Positions 1 through 6,209 of a stretch of 8,556 bases of DNA are shown here, piece by piece (within the stretch, counting starts at the first letter, position 1; each line of letters begins with the position of its first letter). The DNA lies in the NCBI GenBank assembly GCA_007135385.1, contig SLIY01000146.1, positions 1 through 8,556 of the forward strand, in the 5' to 3' direction. The position numbers and the translations under genes are program-made. This DNA is from Leptolyngbyaceae cyanobacterium CSSed165cm_216 (GTDB taxonomy: Bacteria > Cyanobacteriota > Cyanobacteriia > Phormidesmidales > Phormidesmidaceae). Below the pieces are notes generated by a model that saw only the letters and a list, made by a program, of their open reading frames with translations, was not told where the DNA came from and searched no databases.

Positions 1-2521
1 GATTGACGAAACGTCGCTGGTTGGGGCCGTCCTGCACCACAATTTCGTAATCTCGGGTCCACTGTAACGCCACATTGGGGCGGTTGAGCAAATCTCGAAA
101 CAGCCGATCCGCCTGATAGGAAATATGGCGTACGTACTGTTCGGTAATTCTGGGACCAGCTTCGTTGTAGGCCTTGCGGGCAAAGGTAACAAACCGCTTG
201 ATTTTCTCCTGAGCTTGCAGTTGCTGTTTCGCCTGATCGCGCTTTTCAGCCAGGGCCTGCAAGCGGTTGAGCTGCTGATCATATTCGGCCAGTAAGGTTT
301 GCTGCTGGGGCAAGCGGCCCGCCAGTTGGTCCGCTGCCGACTTCATGGTACTGTACTCCGTTTCCAGGGCCTCGGCCTGGGCGGGGTCAAACTCAGCTAG
401 GGCCGTGTTGTGGGCCTGCTCTATGGCGACCCACTGCTGCTGGAGTTGCTCGATTTCGGTTTGGGCCGTATCTAACTCGGCCTTGAGTTGGCGATGCTGA
501 TTGGCCAGCTGGCGGTGGTGCAGGTACAGCTCGTGGCCGGGCTGGTACTGGCGGCGTTGTTGCTGTTGTTCAGCCACGGCCTGGTCCACTTCCTGAAAGG
601 CTTCTAACTGGGTGGTCAGAGCCGCTAGTTGCTGGTTGAGCTGGGTCTGGGTCTGGACAATGGCCTGGTATTGCTGTTCCGCTTTCGGCTTCGCTTGCAG
701 CGTGCGTTGCAAAATCTGGCTTTTTTCCCGGGGGCGTCCCAAGCCGTCCAGTTGCTGGCTTAAAGCCTTCAGGGCCGCTTCCAGCTCAGGCTGCTGGGTC
801 AGCCCCTGGGCGGCGGTCTGAATGTGCTGCTCTAGGTCGGCTTGCTGCTGCTGAAGCTGTTTTAGCTGGGCCTCGACGGTGCCGATCTGCTCCCACTCAC
901 CCCGCCAGCCATAGCGTTGTTTAAGGTCTTTTTCCAGGGTTTTGAGGGTTTTTCTGAGGGTGGCTTCGTCGGTTTGGCCAGCCAAGTCGTGCAGAATCGC
1001 CTCCAAGCCCGCAATCAGCGATCCATGCAGATCCGATGCCCCCTGCAGGGCTTGCTCCAGCTTACGAATCGTCTCCCCAGACACCAGGGGAATGCTCTCC
1101 ACTAGGGTGGCCAGTTCTGCTAGGATGACCTGAATATCGGCGTCCTGGGTCTGACGCTGACGCTGACTGTCCTTGACCAACGCTTTGATGTCGGCTTCAA
1201 ACTGGCGGGCGGCGGTCAGCCGACTGAGCTGCTGCTGCAGGCGATCGCGCTGCTTCTCTAATCCGGCAATCTCGGCGACCGCTGGCTGTAGGGCCTGCAA
1301 GCGATCGCGCCGCTGCACCGCCGCCTGGTGTTGTTGGGTTAGCTGCTGCCCTTGTTGCTGCCATCCTGCCAACTGCACCCGCTGCTGGGTCAACTGCTCT
1401 AGCTGAGTTTTGAGGGTCTGCTGCTGGGCCTCTAGCTCGGCTTGTGCCGCGATCAAGGGTTGCAGCTGGGCTAACTCGCCCTCGGTGGTGGCAAAGGTCT
1501 CTAGTTGGGCCTGGCAGCGGGCCAGATCCCCCTGTTGCTGACCATGGCGTTTTTGCAGGGTTTGTAGTTCTGCTTGCAGGGACTGGCGCTGTTGCTGCTG
1601 TTGGGCCAACCCTTGCAACGCCTGTTCCGCCGCCTGGTAGCCCTGGTAGGCTGCTCGGTTGGCCTGGCACACCGCGATCGCCTGTTCTGCCTGCTCTATG
1701 GACTGCTGCAGTCGCCCTAACCCCTGCTGTTTGGCCTCCAGCTGATGGGCCAGTCCCTGGCGCTGGGTGGCCAGGGTTTGTAGTTGCTGAGCCTGGACCT
1801 TGAGCTGATCTCGCTGGGTTTGTAGTCTGGCCAGGGTTTGCTGCTGCTGCTGAAGCTGCTGCTGATTGGCCTGAATCTCGGTGTGTAAGGTCTGCCGCCG
1901 CTGTTGTACATCCTCCCAGGTGGTCAGGGCATCGTCGTACTGGGCGATCTGCCCCTTGACCGCCGCCACCTGATCTTCGGCGTAGCGGCGCAGCGCATTC
2001 ATTTGTTTAAAGGCAATCTTGTAGTCATCCACCTTAAGAATGGCGTCAAAGACTGCTTTACGCTGCTCGGCGGGCTGCAAAAAATCAGCGGTAAAGGTGC
2101 CCTGGGGCACCCCCAGGGTGCGGGCAAACAGCTGGGGTAGATTAGTGGCTGGCCCCACCCCCAGATGCTGGCGCAGCCAGGGTAAAATTTCGTCCTTAAT
2201 CCGGCTGTAGGGTAGCCGCTCGTTCAGTTGGGGGTCAAACAGCACATAGCCCCGCTGGGTGCAGCGCTGCACCTCGTAGGTGCGGCCATCATAGTTAGAG
2301 GTAAAGGCTACGGTCACCTGGGCGCTGCTGCTGCCATTGCGAATCAAATCATCCTTGGCGTAGTCCCCCTGGTAGTTGAACAGCACCCAGGCGATCGCCT
2401 CTAAAATACTGGTCTTACCCGCTCCATTTTCCCCACAGATGGCATTGGTACCGGGCTGAAATTCAAAGTAGCGATCGCGGTGGGTTTTGAAGTTTTGCAG
2501 GGTGACGGACAAAATCTGCAT
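1..2521 (-). CDS. sbcC: SbcC/Rad50-like SMC-family ATPase, C-terminus cut by window edge
   Basis: Seen: 840 codons are open without interruption from ATG 2521-2519 to the left edge. AGGGG lies 5 nt before the ATG, which supports this start. The N-terminus has a Walker A, GENGAGKTS (residues 30-38), and the SbcC-like segment GVPQGTFTADFLQPAEQR (about 137-154, Q-loop Q140). From about 185 to 750 the protein is an extreme Gln/Leu/Ala/Glu-rich coiled coil, including five consecutive Gln at 224-228. The signature motif, Walker B and D-loop would lie beyond the edge. Known: SbcC pairs with the SbcD/Mre11 nuclease to process DNA ends and hairpins in the cytoplasm. Family members are about 1000 residues, so roughly 160 are missing. 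Odd: only four Cys are visible (29, 87, 285, 336) and none forms the CxxC zinc hook expected mid-coil. No sbcD is adjacent on the 5' side; the upstream neighbour is the caspase gene. It could instead be a non-canonical Rad50/SMC-like ATPase. Confidence 0.85.
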   Translation of the reverse strand, partial: MQILSVTLQNFKTHRDRYFEFQPGTNAICGENGAGKTSILEAIAWVLFNYQGDYAKDDLIRNGSSSAQVTVAFTSNYDGRTYEVQRCTQRGYVLFDPQLNERLPYSRIKDEILPWLRQHLGVGPATNLPQLFARTLGVPQGTFTADFLQPAEQRKAVFDAILKVDDYKIAFKQMNALRRYAEDQVAAVKGQIAQYDDALTTWEDVQQRRQTLHTEIQANQQQLQQQQQTLARLQTQRDQLKVQAQQLQTLATQRQGLAHQLEAKQQGLGRLQQSIEQAEQAIAVCQANRAAYQGYQAAEQALQGLAQQQQQRQSLQAELQTLQKRHGQQQGDLARCQAQLETFATTEGELAQLQPLIAAQAELEAQQQTLKTQLEQLTQQRVQLAGWQQQGQQLTQQHQAAVQRRDRLQALQPAVAEIAGLEKQRDRLQQQLSRLTAARQFEADIKALVKDSQRQRQTQDADIQVILAELATLVESIPLVSGETIRKLEQALQGASDLHGSLIAGLEAILHDLAGQTDEATLRKTLKTLEKDLKQRYGWRGEWEQIGTVEAQLKQLQQQQADLEQHIQTAAQGLTQQPELEAALKALSQQLDGLGRPREKSQILQRTLQAKPKAEQQYQAIVQTQTQLNQQLAALTTQLEAFQEVDQAVAEQQQQRRQYQPGHELYLHHRQLANQHRQLKAELDTAQTEIEQLQQQWVAIEQAHNTALAEFDPAQAEALETEYSTMKSAADQLAGRLPQQQTLLAEYDQQLNRLQALAEKRDQAKQQLQAQEKIKRFVTFARKAYNEAGPRITEQYVRHISYQADRLFRDLLNRPNVALQWTRDYEIVVQDGPNQRRFVN

Positions 2522-2601
2522 GGGAACCCCTACTGCGCTGGCCTGCTCCTTAGAATAACCTGCCGGGTTGATTGGGGGGAGGTGGGCAGGTTGGGATGGA
2601 T

Positions 2602-2661
2602 GGGTACTGGGTATCGGGTATCAGGTTTGCCGTACACCTTGCACCTGACACCTTTAACCTG
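2602..2661. repeat. Heptanucleotide short tandem repeats in inverted arrangement
   Basis: Seen: the left side has three 7-bp units, gggtact, gggtatc and gggtatc (2602-2622). The right side has four degenerate 7-bp units, acacctt, gcacctg, acacctt and taacctg (2634-2661), which are roughly complementary to the left ones. The best arms are GGTATCAGGT (2617-2626) and ACCTGACACC (2643-2652), pairing at 9 of 10 positions around a 16-nt loop. Known: heptamer STRR repeats are frequent in cyanobacterial spacers. Inference: the transcript of the caspase/sbcC strand could fold into a hairpin here, perhaps weakening readthrough, but there is no T-run and it is not a standard terminator. Confidence 0.6.
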
Positions 2662-2681
2662 GTCCACCCTCTACAGCCCAA

Positions 2682-5564
2682 TTATTCCTTTGTCGCAGTA
2701 GACGTAAAGCAAGTGGACACTTCTCCACTGCGGGTGCACCAGATTTGAATCACGAGATTAGGGTCATCAGGAGAAATCCACTGGGCGACTGGCTCCACCA
2801 CTTGGTTCGCCGAGGGATAGGTGGCCTGATGGAACTGCACCGGTAAGGGGATGGCTGCAGACGACTCGGTAGCCTGCTGTGCCTGTGGTTGCCAAGCTTG
2901 GGTAACCTGCTGGCCTTGCCTCAGCACTGCTACCAACTCTGGGGTATGGCCCATAATGCCCCTCACTTTGGTCAGATTGGGGAGATCTGGGCTGGTCGAC
3001 AGCCGAGTCGAGGCCCGATGTAGCATCTCTGTGCCCGCCATGCCCGCCTGGGGCGACCCGATGCCGCCCACCGGTAGCCCTGGGGTGATAGGGGACTCTG
3101 GCGTGGTCAGGTGAAAGGTGGGTCCCATATCGGTGTGGAGCGGGGCTGCCACTGTGGTGAAGTGGACCTGGGTTTGGGTCAACAGGTTGTGACCATAGGC
3201 GGTCGCCATACCCGTGGCCATACTCAAAGGAATTAACAACCACATCAAACATCGTTTGCGGTTGCTCCGTCGAGCGTAGTCTTGACAGGCTGCCAGATAA
3301 CCCCTTGCCTGCAGAGACAGCCAGTCACCATGGTTGGTTTGAAAAACCTTGGCCTCTAGCAAACGGGTCTTGGTGAAAAAGTAGTCAGGGTGGTTGGGGC
3401 ACTGGTTTTGTTGCCACTCTTGGGCTGCGGCCTCAATGGTGCGCTGGGTCTTGAGTAAGGGCTGCGCCTCCTGCAACCAGGTTTGCAGTAAGGGCCAGGT
3501 GCGCACCAGTGATTCGTGGGCGATGTCAATAGTAGGGATGAGCGGTGCCCCTGGCCGGGGTGTCGCCCCCCCAACAGCGCGCATCATGTTGGCGACCATG
3601 GCAAAGCTGGGCTCAAGACCAGGGTGACCCGGCCCAGGGGCAAGGGCTGTGGCGTCTGGATCCAGTGGATTGCTGGTGGTTTGGGCCAGGGGGCAATGGG
3701 TGACCAGCAGTCGCTGGGCCGCTAGCTTGTCTATCACCGCTGTAATTGGGACTTGGGACATCGTCGGGGTGATCAATTCTGGTAGCTGAACCTGTCGGTG
3801 GGTAAGGGCTGTCCCATCCCCCAGTTCACACAGACTCAAAAAGATGCGGCGAGCAATGGCCTGTTCCGTTTGGGGCAGGGCCTTGTAAACTTGGCTAGCG
3901 TGCTGCTCCAGGAGACGACGAATTCCCCCCATTTCGGCATAGGTATCGAGGGTGAGGCGAGGTGGCGTTTGCTCGGAGACAGGATCGCGGTTTTGCCACA
4001 GGGCTTTGAGGGTCATTTGTAGCAGTGCTAGGTTACCGGGGGTCTCCATCAAATCCAGGAGCAAGGTGTGGATCAAGTTAGTGTCATAGCCCAGTCCCAC
4101 CTGATCGAGCGGACCCAAAATGGTTGACTTAAGCTGGTCGTAGGTCATCGCTGGGACCACCAGACCATGGGCCTTGACCAAATCTCGCAAGCTAGGAAAC
4201 CATGCCAGTTGGTCTAGGGCACTGCTGCGTAGACCAATCACTACATGTAATGGGACATGGTGTTGCTGGGCCGCTGTTACCAGGCCGTCGATGATGATCT
4301 GGCGATCGCGCTCCGCCTCAGGGGTACCAGCAAATAACGCTTCAAACTGATCAATCACAAGTACAGAGCGGGTGGGTGATCCCTGGGACACTCTGGCTGT
4401 GGCTTGTACCAGTTGGAGTAATCCTTCGCCCCCTCGCTGCAAAAAGGATTCGGCTTGACGCAATTGCTCGGCCCGTTGTAGTCCGGTGGCCTGGGGATCG
4501 ACAAACGCTGTGGCCAGGTTTTTCAGTGGGGTTGTATCCAGACTCAGGTAACGGATATCCCACTGGGGGGCAGTGACAGGATTGGTGGGTGCAGCCAGAT
4601 GGGCCATCAGCCCTGCCTGCAAAATGGAGGTTGTGCCAATGCCAGAGGCGCCAACCAGGGCGCAAAAAGGGGTGGTTTGAGCCCGTTCTACCAGAGATTG
4701 GGTGATGGCTTCCCGACCAAAAAACAGATTGGCATGGCTGGGCGCAAAGGGGGCTAAGCCTGGGAACGGGCAAAATCGATAGCGCAGACTCTGCAATCGA
4801 TCGAGGGTGTTGACGGCAGCAGGCTCCATAGCCTGGGCAATGCCCGCCGCCCGCGTCAACACAATTTCTCCCCCCGAGCTTTCAAATAGCGGTTGTTGCA
4901 GCTCCCCCTTCAACTGGTGGTTGACCTGGTCAGTGAGGGAATGACCATTGACCACACCGCCCTTGGCCTTATAAGGATTAAGCCCAGATAGCAAGGCTGC
5001 GGTAAACACGCTGTGGCTGCCAGCTAAGGATTCATAAGCCGCTTCGTATTCCCGGGAGGCGGCCATGAACAGGCGATCGGTCCCTGCTTTAGCGCCTGGG
5101 TCAGCCTCTAAAATGTTGAAAAATTCGCCGCTGTTACAGCAGTCCAGCATAATCACTCGCTGCCGTACCGGACTTTCTTGTAAGAGTCGCCGCAACCAGT
5201 GGAGGGATAAGCCATAGTGCCCCCCGGCTGGGTTAGCGTCGCTAGTGGCCAGATAGCCTTCTTGAATGCCGGCATGGCGCTGCAAACCATGGCCTGAATA
5301 GTAAAAGACAGCCATTTGGGGGACGGTTTTGCCCGCGGGCTTAAACAACCGAATCAGAGCTGTTTCTAGCATCTGGGTGGTGATTAAGCCCTGGTGATTA
5401 ATGGCGGGTTTATGGTCGCGAATGACTTCGGGTAAGCGCAACACCCGACATTCGCCAAAGCGCTCAAAACATCGAGCTACCGACTCTGCATCCCTGGCCG
5501 GAGCATTCAGTCTTGGCAAGTGTTGATAGTGATTAATCCCGACAACAAGAGCATCCCGTGACAT
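2682..5564 (-). CDS. Caspase-like (C14) protease fused to nSTAND1 NTPase, with membrane helix
   Basis: Seen (960 aa, ATG 5564): residues 1-237 are a caspase fold beginning DALVVGINHY. The catalytic His is H92 in YYSGHG and the Cys is C143 in LDCCNSG. About 262-700 is an nSTAND1-type module: FPGLAPF and FFGRE, a degenerate P-loop GASGIGTTS (305-313), Walker B VLVIDQFE (401-408), and HESLVRTW near 683. A Pro/Ala/Gly-rich insert sits at about 623-679. A hydrophobic helix (772-790) follows the basic stretch RRSNRKR, then a Pro/Thr-rich tail with C943 and C952. Known: such fusions are proposed signal-gated proteases in prokaryotic cell-death or conflict responses, usually with C-terminal WD40 or similar sensor repeats. 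Those are absent here. Inference: protease and NTPase are cytoplasmic and the tail is extracytoplasmic. Start: GTG 5576 is in frame, but AAGG abuts it; the same AAGGG lies 11 nt before ATG 5564. TAA stop at 2682-2684. Confidence 0.9.
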   Translation of the reverse strand: MSRDALVVGINHYQHLPRLNAPARDAESVARCFERFGECRVLRLPEVIRDHKPAINHQGLITTQMLETALIRLFKPAGKTVPQMAVFYYSGHGLQRHAGIQEGYLATSDANPAGGHYGLSLHWLRRLLQESPVRQRVIMLDCCNSGEFFNILEADPGAKAGTDRLFMAASREYEAAYESLAGSHSVFTAALLSGLNPYKAKGGVVNGHSLTDQVNHQLKGELQQPLFESSGGEIVLTRAAGIAQAMEPAAVNTLDRLQSLRYRFCPFPGLAPFAPSHANLFFGREAITQSLVERAQTTPFCALVGASGIGTTSILQAGLMAHLAAPTNPVTAPQWDIRYLSLDTTPLKNLATAFVDPQATGLQRAEQLRQAESFLQRGGEGLLQLVQATARVSQGSPTRSVLVIDQFEALFAGTPEAERDRQIIIDGLVTAAQQHHVPLHVVIGLRSSALDQLAWFPSLRDLVKAHGLVVPAMTYDQLKSTILGPLDQVGLGYDTNLIHTLLLDLMETPGNLALLQMTLKALWQNRDPVSEQTPPRLTLDTYAEMGGIRRLLEQHASQVYKALPQTEQAIARRIFLSLCELGDGTALTHRQVQLPELITPTMSQVPITAVIDKLAAQRLLVTHCPLAQTTSNPLDPDATALAPGPGHPGLEPSFAMVANMMRAVGGATPRPGAPLIPTIDIAHESLVRTWPLLQTWLQEAQPLLKTQRTIEAAAQEWQQNQCPNHPDYFFTKTRLLEAKVFQTNHGDWLSLQARGYLAACQDYARRSNRKRCLMWLLIPLSMATGMATAYGHNLLTQTQVHFTTVAAPLHTDMGPTFHLTTPESPITPGLPVGGIGSPQAGMAGTEMLHRASTRLSTSPDLPNLTKVRGIMGHTPELVAVLRQGQQVTQAWQPQAQQATESSAAIPLPVQFHQATYPSANQVVEPVAQWISPDDPNLVIQIWCTRSGEVSTCFTSTATKE
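3195..3251 (-). other. Predicted transmembrane helix of the caspase-STAND protein
   Basis: Seen: residues 772-790 (CLMWLLIPLSMATGMATAY) are uncharged and mostly hydrophobic, and follow the basic stretch RRSNRKR. Inference: by the positive-inside rule the N-terminal protease/NTPase part stays in the cytoplasm, and residues 791-960 face the periplasm or thylakoid lumen. Ser, Thr and Gly make the helix only moderately hydrophobic, so a re-entrant or peripheral segment is possible. Confidence 0.65.
4626..4652 (-). other. Degenerate Walker A (P-loop) of the STAND domain
   Basis: Seen: the motif reads G-A-S-G-I-G-T-T-S. The position normally held by the invariant Lys is Thr311, encoded by ACA (4634-4632). 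One base change, AAA to ACA, would explain it. The Walker B Asp405 and Glu408 are retained. Known: the P-loop Lys contacts the nucleotide phosphates in STAND ATPases. Inference: nucleotide hydrolysis is probably weakened or lost, although binding could remain. Confidence 0.85.
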
Positions 5565-5588
5565 GGTTAATAGCACCCTTTTACAGCA

Positions 5589-5610
5589 CTACCTGAGTGC
5601 ATTCAGGTAG
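5589..5610. promoter_or_regulatory. 22-bp near-perfect palindrome, candidate operator or leader hairpin
   Basis: Seen: perfect 8-bp arms CTACCTGA (5589-5596) and TCAGGTAG (5603-5610). Counting the centre, 10 of 11 base pairs are symmetric. A further TACCT (5614-5618) repeats the half-site next to it. It lies 24 bp upstream of the caspase ATG. Inference: either a repressor/activator operator on the caspase gene or an RNA hairpin in its leader. The DNA-binding protein cannot be named. Confidence 0.5.
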
Positions 5611-5648
5611 CTATACCTAAGTTAGTTACAGCGCCAGGTCTCAAATCT

Positions 5649-5666
5649 CACCAGATTAATCAGGTG
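5649..5666. promoter_or_regulatory. 18-bp palindrome CACCAGATTAATCAGGTG, candidate operator
   Basis: Seen: 8 of 9 base pairs are symmetric, centred on GATTAATC. It overlaps the weak leftward -10-like TAATCT (5658-5653) and lies 38 bp from the 5589-5610 palindrome. Both palindromes contain AGGT/ACCT-type edges. Inference: this could be a dimeric regulator site controlling the caspase gene. No match to a known cyanobacterial regulator was recognised. Confidence 0.4.
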
Positions 5667-5752
5667 TGACGTAGTCAAGCACTGCATGACCCGTGGTTAC
5701 CTAGGCCGACTTAAACGCTTTGATACGCTCACTTTAGCCAAGTCCATGAAAT

Positions 5753-5775
5753 CCCCTAAGGGGGGTAAAACCCCT
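5753..5775. repeat. CCCCT / AGGGG / CCCCT inverted cluster
   Basis: Seen: CCCCT (5753-5757), AGGGG (5759-5763) and CCCCT (5771-5775), the last two separated by GGTAAAA. The central arm can pair with either flank; the 7-nt loop favours the right-hand pairing. There is no T-run directly after it, so it is not called a terminator. Function unknown. Confidence 0.35.
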
Positions 5776-6197
5776 AAAGCAAAATTCTGGTCAGGCACGT
5801 TTTTTCCTCTTAAAAAATGCCTCAGAAAATTTACTGAAATCAGTGGTGCTACCTTTGTGAATTTAGCAAAATGATCGGTGAAAACTCTGACTGTGTTGTT
5901 CGGCTACCGTCCCCCTAGACTTGGGTAAGGCTAATTTTCTCGGTGTAGCTTTGGAGGTAAATCTGTACTTGTGAGAAACAACGTAATTTTCTGTGCCCAG
6001 CCGAATGGGACTCTCGCTACTTTTCCACAGATCAAACCTGACGAATTGATGGGCCTAAGGTGATTGATTTGGGCTCGTAAAGGCGCAGCCGCACAAATAG
6101 CATCCGTTTTACTAATCACATTCTGTCAATCATGAGCTTTTCCAGAGAGCCGCCTGTGGCACATTAGGGGGTCTCCAGCCTGTCTACTTTGGCATTC

Positions 6198-6202
6198 AGG
6201 GG
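6198..6202 (+). promoter_or_regulatory. Ribosome-binding site AGGGG deciding the URC1-like start
   Basis: AGGGG ends 7 nt before ATG 6210, a good spacing. A second candidate, GAGG (6231-6234), sits 5 nt before an in-frame ATG at 6240. An in-frame TTG at 6189 has no comparable site. ATG 6210 is preferred, with 6240 as a real alternative because the first residues are not part of the conserved domain. Confidence 0.5.
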
Positions 6203-6209
6203 TTTTTCC

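Larger units (their letters stand above)
5565..6209. other. Divergent intergenic region, AT-richer, no convincing gene
   Basis: This 645-bp stretch separates the caspase gene (leftward) from the URC1-like gene (rightward) and should hold both promoters. Seen: two near-perfect palindromes close to the caspase gene, and a CCCCT/AGGGG inverted cluster at 5753-5775. A weak leftward promoter-like pair, TTGACT (5678-5673) and TAATCT (5658-5653), has a spacer of only 14 nt. Two short frames, 5686-5874 (+) and 5931-6119 (-), have no ribosome-binding site or recognisable domain. I saw no tRNA, no recognisable riboswitch and no exact GTA-N8-TAC NtcA site. No HIP1 octamer occurs here. Confidence 0.6.

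Noticed and set aside
1197..1803. Overlapping open frames on both strands inside the SbcC-like gene
   Set aside because: They arise from the CAG/CTG-biased, Gln-rich coding sequence. Their Pro/Ala/Arg or Trp/Cys-rich translations are shadows in other frames.
1..2521. Frameshift or pseudogene in the SbcC-like gene
   Set aside because: Codon-by-codon translation on the minus strand from 2521 to the edge has no stop and keeps coiled-coil composition throughout.
2522..2681. Rho-independent terminator after the caspase gene
   Set aside because: The possible stem is interrupted, has a 16-nt loop and has no T-run on the transcribed side.
4351..4773. 140-residue minus-strand frame within the caspase-STAND gene
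   Set aside because: Same strand, shifted frame, no domain. The main frame carries conserved STAND motifs across the region.
5686..5874. 62-residue Lys-rich frame on the plus strand starting at ATG 5686
   Set aside because: No ribosome-binding site, no recognisable domain, low-complexity composition, and it lies over a repeat-bearing intergenic stretch.
5931..6119. 62-residue frame on the minus strand starting at GTG 6119
   Set aside because: Non-ATG start, no clear Shine-Dalgarno and no motif. A remnant of a mobile element was considered, but no terminal inverted repeats or transposase motif were seen.
5565..6209. NtcA site (GTA-N8-TAC) for nitrogen control of the URC genes
   Set aside because: Only near misses such as GTA-N6-TAC near 5957 were seen, with the wrong spacing.
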